Positions 24,874 through 35,000 of a stretch of 44,612 bases of DNA are shown here, piece by piece. The stretch's first letter is position 1. The number at the start of each line of letters is the position of its first letter. Below the pieces are notes generated by a model, which searched no databases, was not told where the DNA came from, and worked only from the letters and a program-made list of their open reading frames with translations. The translations under genes and the position numbers were made by a program. The DNA comes from Bacteroidetes bacterium UBA6183 (GTDB taxonomy: Bacteria > Bacteroidota > Bacteroidia > UKL13-3), in contig DITN01000097.1 of NCBI GenBank assembly GCA_002422865.1, positions 56,684 to 101,295 on the forward strand. The letters run 5' to 3'.

Positions 24874-24896
24874 CATGTGCGAGTTATTCGCACATG
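24874..24896. repeat. Perfect inverted repeat upstream of the OmpA-like gene
   Basis: CATGTGCGA and TCGCACATG flank a 5-base loop, about 50 bases upstream of the OmpA-like start. The position would suit an operator or 5'-UTR hairpin. It also resembles the short palindromes scattered in this genome. Confidence 0.5.
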
Positions 24897-24928
24897 CACA
24901 AGGTTGTATAGCATAGTGAACAAAAACA

Positions 24929-24955
24929 AAAAGCCCCGCAATTTGCGGGGCTTTT
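24929..24955 (-). terminator. Terminator of secDF
   Basis: An AAAAGCCCCGCA / TGCGGGGCTTTT stem with a 3-base loop lies 27 bases after the secDF stop and has T on both ends of the minus-strand transcript. Confidence 0.85.
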
Positions 24956-24981
24956 AAATTATATAAACACAAAGCTAAATG

Positions 24982-27927
24982 TTATTCAGCCTTATTTTTC
25001 TTATCGAAATCAATTACAATAGGAGTAGCAATTGCCACAGATGAGTAAGTACCGAATATGATACCTATTAATAAAGCAAAGGTAAATCCTTTTATTACCT
25101 CACCACCAAATATAAACAATACCACTGCTACCATAAATACAGTTAATGATGTAATGATGGTACGGCTTAAGGTAATGTTTAGTGCCTTATTAATAACAAT
25201 ACTTTGCTCTTCTGTTTTATGTTCTGCCAAGTTCTCACGAATACGGTCGAACACAACCACGGTATCATTAATAGAGAAACCTATAATGGTTAATATGGCG
25301 GCAATAAAGTTTTGATCAACTTCCATTGGGAAAGGCATAATACCATCAAAAATAGAGTACAAACCTAACATCATTAACACGTCATGTGTTAAGGCTATAA
25401 TTGCTCCCAGTGCATATTGCCATTTGCGGAAACGAATTAAAATGTATAAGCCAATACCAACTAAGGCAATAATGGCTGCCCAGAAAGATGCTACTTTAAT
25501 ATCGTTTGCAATGGTTGGTCCAACTTTGGCAGAACTCAATATTTTGCTCGTTCCACCTATTGCTGCTAAACCTTCGTTTAATTTCGATTCTACTATTTCA
25601 CTGGTGTTTGCACCTGTTTCGTTAATTAAGTAGGTAGTAGTGATTTTGTATTTGGTATCGCTTCCGTAGGTTTTAACTTCTGGTGCACTACCAAATGGAG
25701 TGGTTAGTTTTTCACGAATTTCGTTTTGGCCAACCGATTTGTCAAATTCTACTACGTAAGTCCAACCACCTTTAAAATCAACACCAAGTGTAAATCCTTT
25801 AGTGAAAATAGATACCAATCCAGCTATAATTAATACACCCGATAACAAGTAAAACTTAGAACGGTTGCCCACAAAGTTGTAGTTTAAATTTTGGAATAAA
25901 CCTTTTGAGAATCCGGTAACATAGTTTATTACTTTACCTTTTTCTAATTGCCATTCGGTAATTACACGAGATAACAATACAGCGGTAAACATAGAAGATA
26001 AAATACCTATAATTAAAGTGATAGCAAAACCTTGCACAGGACCTGTACCAAAACTGTACAATACAAAACCGGCCAATAGGGTTGTTAAGTTCGCATCAAT
26101 AATTGAAGAGGCTGCATGCGCATATCCATCAGAAACTGCATTTTTTAAACTGCGGGCATTGTGTGCCAACTCTTCTTTAATACGTTCGTTAATCAACACG
26201 TTGGCATCAACTGCCATACCGATGGTTAATACGATACCTGCAATGCCTGGTAATGTTAATGCAGCACCTAAGCTAGCCAACACACCCATGATAAAAAATA
26301 CGTTAGCCAATACCGCTATATCAGCAATGTAACCGCTATTACCGTAGTAAATTACCATGAAGATTAAAATTACAACGGTAGCAATTACCATACTCCATAA
26401 ACCTTGGTTAATACTTTCGGCACCTAAAGTTGGTCCTACTACTGCTTCTTCAACAATACGTGTAGGTGCAGGTAATTTACCTGCTTTTAAAATATTAGCT
26501 AAATCGCCAGCTTCTTCACTGGTAAAGTTACCGTTAATAGAAGAACGACCGTTTGGAATTTCGTTTTGTACGTTTGGTGATGAATAAACTAAATCATCTA
26601 ATACAATGGCAATAGAGCGACCAATGTTTGCTTTGGTTAAGTTTTTCCAAATACGCGCTCCATCAGCGTTCATACTCATGCTTACTTCAATTTCACCGCT
26701 TTGTCCAATATCTCTTCTGGCATCAATCACTTTGTCGCCTTCTAATTGTGCGCCACCATTCATTGATGTTTTCACAGCATGTAACATCACTACATCACCA
26801 TTATCGCCAATGGCTTTGCTTTCCCATAAAAACTTAATATTATTAGGTAAAGCGTTGCGCACTTCAGGGCGATCCAACAATGCATTAACTTTTGCAGTAT
26901 CTCTAATCGATGACATTCCGCATATTGAACCACGCTCAGCCAACATCCCTTTTTCATCAGCATTAGGACGTAAAACCGCAAACAGTGGGTTTTCTTTGGT
27001 AAAGTCTTCTATTTTCTTTTGGGTTGAATCAGCACCTGCACTAGTAGTAGTATCTGTTGATTTTTTAGTACCTGATAAACCCGCTAATGCACTACTTGTT
27101 CTGGTGGTATCCGTGCTATTGGTATCAACCTCTGTTGTGGTTGAATTTGATGCATTTGCTTTGGCAAGAATTGTATTTGCATCCGATAAATGTTTAAATG
27201 CTTCAGGGTTGGTAAATGTTTCGTAAAACTCCAACTTAGCAGATCCTTGTAATAATTTACGAACACGAGCAGGATTATCAACGCCCGGTAATTCAACTAA
27301 AATACGACCACTACCTTCTAATTTCTGAATATTAGGCTGAGTTACACCAAACTTGTCAATACGAGCACGTAAAATTTGGAAAGAACGATCGATGGCTTGG
27401 TTAGCTTCCTCTCTAATATAAGTGATAACTTCAGGATTTGTTGATGAAGGCTTTACTTTTTCTTTGTTGGTTTGGTTAGCGAATATTGCAGCCAGTTTAC
27501 CTTCAGGAGCCAATTCAGCGTATGTTTCACCAAATAGGGTTACATAGTCTTTCTGACTAGTTTTAATTTTTTCGTTCGTTACTTCAATGGCTTTGTTGAA
27601 TGTAGCGTCAGTGTTGTTGTTAGATAATGATTTGATTAAATCACCAATCGAAACTTCTAATGTTACGTTCATACCACCTTGTAAGTCTAAGCCTAAGTTT
27701 AACTCACGCTCTTTGCACTCAAGGTAGGTAAATTTTTTAAAGCCTAAGTTTACTAATGGCTCGCGAGCAATAGAATCTAAATATGCTCTTTCTTTAACAA
27801 CATCGCCATTGGCAAACTCTTTTGCCGCTTGTTCTGCACGGTAGGTAAACCAGGTAAATGATAACTGGAATAAACATACCACTGTAAGTGCGATTGCGAA
27901 TAACTTAATTGCGCCTTTACTTTTCAT
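24982..27927 (-). CDS. secDF: Protein translocase subunit SecDF (fused SecD-SecF)
   Basis: The 981-residue inner-membrane protein uses proton motive force to help complete translocation by SecYEG. The SecD half has DLQGGMNVTLEVS, a P1 periplasmic domain with a long low-complexity Thr/Ser-rich insert (about 235-305) and GMAVDANVLINERIKEEL. The SecF half begins near residue 700 with DFKGGWTYVVEF and has NDTVVVFDRIREN. Fusion of the two is usual in Bacteroidota. A canonical promoter lies upstream at 27985-28015. Confidence 0.95.
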   Translation of the reverse strand: MKSKGAIKLFAIALTVVCLFQLSFTWFTYRAEQAAKEFANGDVVKERAYLDSIAREPLVNLGFKKFTYLECKERELNLGLDLQGGMNVTLEVSIGDLIKSLSNNNTDATFNKAIEVTNEKIKTSQKDYVTLFGETYAELAPEGKLAAIFANQTNKEKVKPSSTNPEVITYIREEANQAIDRSFQILRARIDKFGVTQPNIQKLEGSGRILVELPGVDNPARVRKLLQGSAKLEFYETFTNPEAFKHLSDANTILAKANASNSTTTEVDTNSTDTTRTSSALAGLSGTKKSTDTTTSAGADSTQKKIEDFTKENPLFAVLRPNADEKGMLAERGSICGMSSIRDTAKVNALLDRPEVRNALPNNIKFLWESKAIGDNGDVVMLHAVKTSMNGGAQLEGDKVIDARRDIGQSGEIEVSMSMNADGARIWKNLTKANIGRSIAIVLDDLVYSSPNVQNEIPNGRSSINGNFTSEEAGDLANILKAGKLPAPTRIVEEAVVGPTLGAESINQGLWSMVIATVVILIFMVIYYGNSGYIADIAVLANVFFIMGVLASLGAALTLPGIAGIVLTIGMAVDANVLINERIKEELAHNARSLKNAVSDGYAHAASSIIDANLTTLLAGFVLYSFGTGPVQGFAITLIIGILSSMFTAVLLSRVITEWQLEKGKVINYVTGFSKGLFQNLNYNFVGNRSKFYLLSGVLIIAGLVSIFTKGFTLGVDFKGGWTYVVEFDKSVGQNEIREKLTTPFGSAPEVKTYGSDTKYKITTTYLINETGANTSEIVESKLNEGLAAIGGTSKILSSAKVGPTIANDIKVASFWAAIIALVGIGLYILIRFRKWQYALGAIIALTHDVLMMLGLYSIFDGIMPFPMEVDQNFIAAILTIIGFSINDTVVVFDRIRENLAEHKTEEQSIVINKALNITLSRTIITSLTVFMVAVVLFIFGGEVIKGFTFALLIGIIFGTYSSVAIATPIVIDFDKKNKAE

Positions 27928-27984
27928 CTTTCTATGTTAGTGTTATAATTTAATTTTCTCGTATATAAAATATTGCGAAGTGGG

Positions 27985-28015
27985 CAAATATAACCGCTCA
28001 GCTATATTTTTACAA
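27985..28015 (-). promoter_or_regulatory. Bacteroidota-type promoter of secDF
   Basis: On the minus strand a TTG (28013-28015) is followed after 20 bases by TATATTTG (27985-27992), an exact match to the TAnnTTTG element of the phylum's main sigma factor. It lies about 58 bases before the secDF start codon. Confidence 0.75.
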
Positions 28016-28086
28016 CCTTTATTAAAAAAGTATTTATGCCTTGATTAACAGGCTGTTTAACGGGTTTTGGAGGTTGTTTGGGTATT

Positions 28087-28710
28087 TTACTGATTATTTA
28101 ATTTCCACCTGAAATGGTCTTCAACAACTTTTAAACTGTTGTTAAAATGGGCGTTGTTGTTAATAATGATGTCTGCTTGTTCTTTGTATGGTTCAAGGTA
28201 TTTTCTGAAAGCCGGCATCACATGGTTATTCCATTGGTATTGAACAAAGTCTGCCGGAATATTTCTTTCTAATGTATCTCTTTTAAGCCTGCGTTGCAGT
28301 TGTAAATCCTCGTTAGCCTCAATAAAAATTTTCAAGTTAAAATGGGTAGATATGTCTTCTCTGTAGAATATAAACAACCCTTCAATAATTACAATTGGGG
28401 CTGATTTGAACTCAAGCCAATCGCCCATTTGCTCCTCATGTTGAAAACGATATTCCCTACGTTTGACAGTTTCGCCTAATGACAATTTAATGATATCATC
28501 TTTGAAAGCATCTAAATCAATACAATCCGGAAGGTCGTAGTTGATGTGGCCATTTTCGTCTTTGGTTTGTTCTTTGGCAGGCTTATAATAGTTGTCTTGC
28601 GAGAGTATACAAACTTGATTTGGACCAAATAAATTACCGATTTCGCGTAAAAAACTGGTTTTACCACTGGCGCTACCTCCCGTAATACCTACTAAATAAG
28701 GTTTATTCAT
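28087..28710 (-). CDS. udk: Uridine kinase
   Basis: The 207-residue enzyme phosphorylates uridine or cytidine with ATP or GTP in pyrimidine salvage. The P-loop GGSASGKTS sits near the N-terminus (GITGGSASGKTSF), followed by SQDNYYKP, YDLPDCIDLDAF and VIIEGLFIFY, all typical. The frame extends to 28800, but the extra 30 residues lack family features and the ATG at 28710 places the P-loop where it belongs. It is a single gene on the minus strand with a divergent TetR-family gene upstream. Confidence 0.93.
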   Translation of the reverse strand: MNKPYLVGITGGSASGKTSFLREIGNLFGPNQVCILSQDNYYKPAKEQTKDENGHINYDLPDCIDLDAFKDDIIKLSLGETVKRREYRFQHEEQMGDWLEFKSAPIVIIEGLFIFYREDISTHFNLKIFIEANEDLQLQRRLKRDTLERNIPADFVQYQWNNHVMPAFRKYLEPYKEQADIIINNNAHFNNSLKVVEDHFRWKLNNQ

Positions 28711-28882
28711 TTTGATACTTTTATTCTTTAAATACAGCCTGCAATTAGCCACTTTGATTGAAATATTACAAGTGTAATCTACTTTATAGTTGTTCACCAA
28801 TAAAAAACATTCACCTACCGAAACTTTTGATGGATTGGAAACGTTTATTGTAAAAATAGTTTCCCGAGTAAAAAATCAAATT

Positions 28883-28890
28883 ATCTTTGC
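28883..28890 (+). promoter_or_regulatory. Promoter -7 element of the efflux operon
   Basis: TATCTTTG matches TAnnTTTG exactly, 17 bases before the regulator's ATG, giving a very short 5' UTR. A TTG at the usual distance upstream is not obvious. Confidence 0.45.
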
Positions 28891-28907
28891 ACACGTAAAA
28901 TTTTAAG

Positions 28908-29528
28908 ATGAGTGAAATAAAAGATAAAATATTAACAGAGGCAGAGGTGCTTTTTATGCGTTATGGCTTCAAAAGCATAACCATGGATGATGTTGCCAGA
29001 GAATTGGGCGTATCAAAAAAAACACTCTATCAGTTTTTTGCAGATAAAAACGATTTGGTTAACCAATGTGTAGAGCATTATTTGGATAACATGAACAAGC
29101 TTTGTTGCAACGTAGTTGAAAACAAAGATTTGGATGCTATTGGTGTGATGTTGCAAATCTCGGAACAGATGAGTGCAGTAATAAGGCAGGTTAATCCTAG
29201 TATCATGTTTGATTTAAAAAAATATTTTAAGGGAGCATGGGATAAATTAGAAGCTGATAGAAGAAGTTTTATAAAAAAAGTGATACAAGACAACATTCTG
29301 TTTGGGATAAAAAAAGGACTTTATCGAAAAGATTTAGATGCCGATATCGTGAGCCGAATTTATATTTATTTGGTTGGCTTTTTAACCAACCCGGATAACT
29401 ATGATAAAGAGGAGATGGACATCAAGGTAATGCACTTAGAGATAGTAAAGTACCATTTACGTAGTATTTGCACATCAAAAGGACTAGAGTTATTGGAAGA
29501 AAAATTAATAGCCACAAGAAATAAATAA
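28908..29528 (+). CDS. TetR-family transcriptional regulator
   Basis: The 206-residue protein has the TetR DNA-binding domain at about 8-55 (ITMDDVARELGVSKKTLYQFFADKNDLV, helix-turn-helix) and a variable helical ligand domain. It is the first gene of an operon with an outer-membrane factor, a membrane fusion protein and an RND pump, spaced by 4, 10 and 43 bases. It therefore most likely represses its own efflux operon until a substrate binds. The ligand is unknown. Confidence 0.92.
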   Translation: MSEIKDKILTEAEVLFMRYGFKSITMDDVARELGVSKKTLYQFFADKNDLVNQCVEHYLDNMNKLCCNVVENKDLDAIGVMLQISEQMSAVIRQVNPSIMFDLKKYFKGAWDKLEADRRSFIKKVIQDNILFGIKKGLYRKDLDADIVSRIYIYLVGFLTNPDNYDKEEMDIKVMHLEIVKYHLRSICTSKGLELLEEKLIATRNK

Positions 29529-29532
29529 TACA

Positions 29533-30873
29533 ATGAATAAATTAAAAACGATGAAATACGCCAGTTTGTTCATGCTGCTTTTTTGGGCAGTATTTAACAC
29601 CAATGCACAACAACAAACCGAAACTAAAAAGTTTTCTTTACAAGATGCAGTAGCACACGCTAAGAAGTACAACAACACACTAAAAAATAGTGTATTAGAT
29701 GTGCTTGCTGCCGAGAAAAAAGTAAAAGAAGTTTTATCATCCGGTTTACCAAATGTTAATGCCACCGGTAGTTTTAACAACTACATTGTGGTGCCATCTA
29801 GTGTAATCGATTTTGGTGGCCAGCGTCAGGTCATTCGATTTGGTATACCTTACTCTGCAACAGGTAGTATTTCGGCCAGTCAACTGTTATTCGATGGGGG
29901 CTTTTTGATGGGGGTTAAAGCATCAAAAGAGTATGTTCAATTGGCCAAAATTAATTTAAAGCGTTCTGAGGTTGAAACGGAGGTTGCCGTTAGCAAAACG
30001 TACTACGGGATTTTATTGGCACAAACCTCACTAACCATGCTTAATGCAAATTTAGAGGCGTTGGGTAAAACAAAATTTGATCTGGAGAAATTAGTTCAAA
30101 ATGGATTTTTAGATAGAGTGGAGTTTGATAAAGTGAACCTGCAGTATTCATCCTTGGAGTTGCAACGCGATCAGTTAATCGACCAACAAAAAACATTGAT
30201 GATGGTGCTCAAAATTCAGTTGGGTTTAGATTTTAACGAAAACATTGAGCTAACAGATGACTTGATGAAAATGTATGAAACCTCTAAAACAACTATTTTA
30301 ACCACAAAAGTTGATTACAACAACCGTTTAGAGTATCAACTCGTAAACCAATCCATTGCTTTAAATACCCTCGATAAAAAAAGATATCAGTTTGGGTATG
30401 CACCTAGTTTAGTGGGTGTGTTCTCAACACAGCAAAACAGCTTCGGACAAACCTTTAGTGAGTTAGGAAAAGATTGGTACGGAGGAACATTGTGGGGATT
30501 AAATTTAAGCATTCCAATTTTTGATGGACTAAAAAAATCAGCTCAAATTCAACAGGCAAAAATTAATATCCAAAAAGCAGAGAACGATAAAAAGGTATTA
30601 GGAAATGCAATAGAGCAAGAAGTGTTTAATGCAAGAACTACCTACGAACGTTCAGCAAAACAATTGGATGTACAGAAAAAGAACCTGGATTTAGCTCAGG
30701 ATATTTATAACCGTACGGATTTAAAGTTTAAAAATGGTTTAACATCTAGCTTAGAGCTAACCTTAGCTCAAAAAGATCTAGAAACAGCACGTGCATCATA
30801 CTTAAATACCATGTACGATTATTTTGTTGCACAACTTGATTTACGTAAAGCCTTAGGAGATTTAAATAAATAA
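29533..30873 (+). CDS. TolC-family outer-membrane efflux channel
   Basis: The 446-residue protein has a signal peptide (YASLFMLLFWAVFNTNAQ) and two OEP repeats (LQDAVAHAKKYNNTLKNSV, QLLFDGGFLMG; LNLSIPIFDGLKKSAQI, FKNGLTSSLELTLAQKDLETARASY). It should be the outer-membrane part of the tripartite RND pump coded downstream. Its start is 4 bases after the regulator stop. ATG codons at 29533 and 29551 are both possible, and the second gives a more compact signal peptide. Confidence 0.92.
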   Translation: MNKLKTMKYASLFMLLFWAVFNTNAQQQTETKKFSLQDAVAHAKKYNNTLKNSVLDVLAAEKKVKEVLSSGLPNVNATGSFNNYIVVPSSVIDFGGQRQVIRFGIPYSATGSISASQLLFDGGFLMGVKASKEYVQLAKINLKRSEVETEVAVSKTYYGILLAQTSLTMLNANLEALGKTKFDLEKLVQNGFLDRVEFDKVNLQYSSLELQRDQLIDQQKTLMMVLKIQLGLDFNENIELTDDLMKMYETSKTTILTTKVDYNNRLEYQLVNQSIALNTLDKKRYQFGYAPSLVGVFSTQQNSFGQTFSELGKDWYGGTLWGLNLSIPIFDGLKKSAQIQQAKINIQKAENDKKVLGNAIEQEVFNARTTYERSAKQLDVQKKNLDLAQDIYNRTDLKFKNGLTSSLELTLAQKDLETARASYLNTMYDYFVAQLDLRKALGDLNK

Positions 30874-30883
30874 TAACATAGAT

Positions 30884-32023
30884 ATGAATAACATAAAATT
30901 AATTTTATTAGCAACCGGTGTGGTTGTTTTATTAGCCGCTTGCGGAGGAGGTAATGACCTTGAATCCAAAAAAGCTGAACTTGAAAAATTAAAAGCTAAA
31001 CAAACTGAGCTAAATGCTCAAATAGCAGGTTTACAAGATGAAATTGCAAGCATGGGTGATAGCGCAGTTGAGGAAAATAGCCGTGCTAAAGTAGTTGCTG
31101 TAACCTCAGTAACCGTGCAAGCTTTTATGCATGCAGTAGATGTGCAAGGTCGTGTTGATGGTGATGAAAATATTACATACAGTGCCAAAGTACCAAGCGT
31201 AGTAAAACGTGTAAATGTAAAAGCAGGTGATAGGGTTTCGGCCGGACAAATTTTAGCTGAACTGGATGCTGATGTGGTAAAATCACAGATAGAAACACTT
31301 AAAAAAGGTTTGGAGTTAGCCAACACTGTTTACGAAAAACGTAAAGCGTTATGGGAACAAAAAGTAGGAAGTGAAATTGAATTTTTACAGGCAAAAAACC
31401 AAAAGGAAAATTTAGAAAAACAAATTGCTTCGGTAAAAGAAAATATCGACATGTATTTTATAAAATCAGAGTACAACGGTACTGTTGATTTAGTGAGTAT
31501 AAAAGTTGGTCAAGGTATTGCTCCAGGTGTTCCTGCAATTAGTGTAGTTAACCCTGCGGCATTAAAGATTAAGGCAGATTTATCAGAGTCTTACGCAAAT
31601 GTCGTAAAACAAGGCAACCCGGTAATCGTAAATTTCCCTGATATCAACAAGTCGATTAAATCTTCGGTTTTATACTCGTCAAAATCTATCAATGCATTAA
31701 CACGTACATTTAATGTAGAGGTGGCTTTACCAAACGATAATGATTTGCACCCAAATATGGTTGCAGAAATTAAAATTGTTGATTATGAGAATAAAAATGC
31801 ATTGGTTGTTCCTATCAATACCATTCAAGAAATTGAAGGTGAGAAATTGGTGTACATCGTTACAAAAAATGCCAAAAATGAGCTGATTGCTAAAAAGGTA
31901 GCTGTAGCAGTTGGTAAAACATACGGAACCAATGCCGAAATATTGAGCGGTTTAAGCTTAGGTGATCAATTAATTACTACCGGTTTTCAAGATTTAACCG
32001 ATGGACAAGTAATTAAATTTTAG
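30884..32023 (+). CDS. RND efflux membrane fusion lipoprotein
   Basis: The 379-residue protein starts with a lipoprotein signal (VVVLLAAC, lipobox Cys 20), then a short coiled coil (about 27-58, LEKLKAKQTELNAQIAGL). It continues with an adaptor region containing the barrel/lipoyl halves (VPSVVKRVNVKAGDRVSAGQILAELD; SEYNGTVDLVSIKVGQGI) and the C-terminal beta and membrane-proximal domains (LVVPINTIQEIEGEKLVYIV). It links the RND pump to the outer-membrane channel. It lies 10 bases after the channel gene. Confidence 0.92.
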   Translation: MNNIKLILLATGVVVLLAACGGGNDLESKKAELEKLKAKQTELNAQIAGLQDEIASMGDSAVEENSRAKVVAVTSVTVQAFMHAVDVQGRVDGDENITYSAKVPSVVKRVNVKAGDRVSAGQILAELDADVVKSQIETLKKGLELANTVYEKRKALWEQKVGSEIEFLQAKNQKENLEKQIASVKENIDMYFIKSEYNGTVDLVSIKVGQGIAPGVPAISVVNPAALKIKADLSESYANVVKQGNPVIVNFPDINKSIKSSVLYSSKSINALTRTFNVEVALPNDNDLHPNMVAEIKIVDYENKNALVVPINTIQEIEGEKLVYIVTKNAKNELIAKKVAVAVGKTYGTNAEILSGLSLGDQLITTGFQDLTDGQVIKF

Positions 32024-32066
32024 TATCCCATAGCTTGTAAATTTATTAAGAACAAAAGTTAGTCTT

Positions 32067-35000
32067 ATGCACGATACAAATAAAGAGTTTAAACCTTCCA
32101 GCTGGAGTATAGATAATAAAACAAGTATTTACATCATTACTATTATCATTACGCTTGCCGGATTGTTTTCATACAACAAATTACCTAAGGAACAATTTCC
32201 GGAGGTTAAGTTCCCAAGTATTCTAATCACCACTATCTATCCGGGTACTTCACCTACGGATATGGAGCAGTTGGTTACCAAACAAATAGAAAAACAAATT
32301 AAAACCATTGTTGGTGTTAAAAAAGTAAAGAGTAATTCTGTTCAAGATTTTTCGGTTATTAATGTAGAATTTAATACCGACCAAAATGTTGATTTAGCTT
32401 TGCAGCGTGTAAAAGATGCGGTTGATAAAGCCAAAAATGATTTACCTAAAAATTTGCCGGAAGATCCGCAGGTGCGTGATATTGACGTATCGCAAATGCC
32501 CATTATGCAGGTTCACGTGAGTGGTGATTATCCTCTAGATAAACTAAAAAGGTATGCCGAAGACTTACAAGATGAAATTGAGGGTTTAAAAGAAATTACC
32601 GAAGCCAAACTGGTAGGTGCGTTAGAACGCGAGATTCAGGTAAATGTTGACATGTACAAAGCGCAAGTTGCCAATATCACTTTTATGGATATTGAAAATG
32701 CAATTAAGTACGAAAACATGACCATTAGCGGTGGTTTAATCGACATGGATGGTTTAAAAAGAGCCATCAGTGTTAAAGGTGAATACAGAGACCCAAGTAA
32801 GATTGGTGATATTGTTATTCGCGGATCAACAGGTGCGGTGGTATATTTAAAAGATATTGCTGAAATAAAGGATGCATACGAAGAGAAAGAAAGTTATGCG
32901 CGTTTGGAAGGTAAAAACGTTATCAGCTTAAATGTAATTAAACGTAGTGGCGAAAATCTTATTTCAGCATCAGATAAAATTCGTGAAATATCAGACAGGT
33001 TAAGTAAGGAAAAGTTTCCACCTGATTTAAAAGTGACCATTACGGGTGATCAATCAGAAAAAACACGTGTTACCTTACACGATTTGATTAATACCATTGT
33101 TATTGGTTTTATTTTGGTAACAGTTATCTTAATGTTCTTCATGGGTACAACCAATGCCATTTTCGTGGCCATGTCGGTGCCTTTATCTTGTGCGGTTGCC
33201 TTTATGGTTTTCCCGGCCATTGGATTTAAGTTAAACTTTATTGTGTTGTTCTCTTTCTTGCTTGCATTAGGTATAGTAGTAGATGATGCTATTGTGGTGG
33301 TTGAAAACACCCATCGTATTTTTGCAAACGGAAAAATGCCAATTAAAAAAGCTGCTAAGCTTGCTGCAGGTGAGGTATTTTTACCAGTGTTCTCGGGCAC
33401 TATGACAACCTTAGCTCCTTTTATACCATTAGCATTTTGGCAAGGTGTAATTGGTAAGTTCATGTTCTACCTACCCATTACTTTGATTGTGACGTTGTTG
33501 GCTTCTTTAGTGGTAGCTTATATCATCAACCCTGTATTTGCTGTTGATTTTATGAAAACGCATGAAGAAGAACAAAAAAACAGAGAGAACAAAAAAGGGT
33601 ATAAAGTTACGGCCATTGTATTTGGTGTAGTAGCCTTGTTATCATACTTGTCGGGTAATATCGGCCTAGGTAACTTCGCCATTATTATGTTTGGTTTGTA
33701 TTCATTAAACCGCTTTGTATTTTGGAAATGGATTCAAAAGTTTCAAGAAAGTATTTGGCCTCGTTTCCAAGATTTTTACAAAGGAATTATGGAATGGGCA
33801 TTACAAAAAAACAGACCTATTTGGTTATTGGTAGGCACATTCGGGTTGTTTATATTCACCTTCTTATTGGTTGCTATTGTAAAACCTAAAGTGGTGTTTT
33901 TCCCTAAAGCCGATCCTAACTTTATATATACTTATATCACACTTCCTACAGGAACATCAGCTGCTTATACCGATTCAATCACGCAAATTGTAGAGGAAAG
34001 AGTTACTAAAGTGGTGGGTACAGATAATCCAATAGTAGAGTCTATTATATCAAACGTAGCAGTTGGTGCAAACGATCCTTCACAATTTGAATACAACTTT
34101 AGTCCAACACCACACTTAGGAAAAGTTACTGTTGCTTTTGTTGAGTTTGGTAAACGTGACGGTGAATCAACCTCAAAATACTTGGATTTAATACGTGAAG
34201 TTACCAAAGGTATTGCCGGTGCAGAAGTTATTGTAGAACAAGAAAGTAGTGGTCCGCCTACAGGTAAACCAATTGCTATAGAAATAAAAGGTGATGACAT
34301 TAACCAATTAACTCAAGTAAGTGCCGATTTAAAACGTTACTTAGATTCGTTGGCCTACCCCGGAGTTGAAGAGTTAAAATCGGATGTGCAAAGTAATAAA
34401 CCGGAGTTGGTGGTTGTTATAGATAGAGAGCGCGCCAACCGTGAAGGTATTAGCACTGCACAAATTGGTGGTGAATTACGTACAGCAATTTTTGGTAAGG
34501 AAGTAAGCAAACTAAAAGATGCTAATGATGAGTATCCTATTCAAATTCGTTACAAAGAGAACCAAAGAAATAGCATTGATGCCATCATGAATTTGACGAT
34601 TACCTACCGTGATATGAATATGGGCGGACAAATTCGTCAAATACCACTTTCATCTGTAGCCTCTGTAAAATACGGAAATACTTTCGGTGGTATCAAACGA
34701 TTAGACGACCAACCAATGGTTACGTTATCATCTAATGTGTTAAATGGTTACAATGCAAATGATATTGTGGGCAAAATGGCTAAAGCCATAAAGAGGTATA
34801 ATTTCCCTAGCGGAGTAGTGGCAAAAATGGGTGGCGAGCAAGAAGAACAGGCCGAAACCGGAGCATTTTTAGGCACAGCTTTATTAATATCATTTGGTTT
34901 AATCTTTTTGATATTGGTTACCCAGTTTAATTCAATCTCAAAACCAATTATTATTTTAAGTGAGATATTATTGAGTTTAATTGGCGTGTTTCTCGGCTTT

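Noticed and set aside
26606..27226. A 206-residue plus-strand frame inside secDF (and similar long frames opposite the RND and aconitase genes).
   Set aside because: Antisense shadow of a well-supported gene with no protein features of its own.
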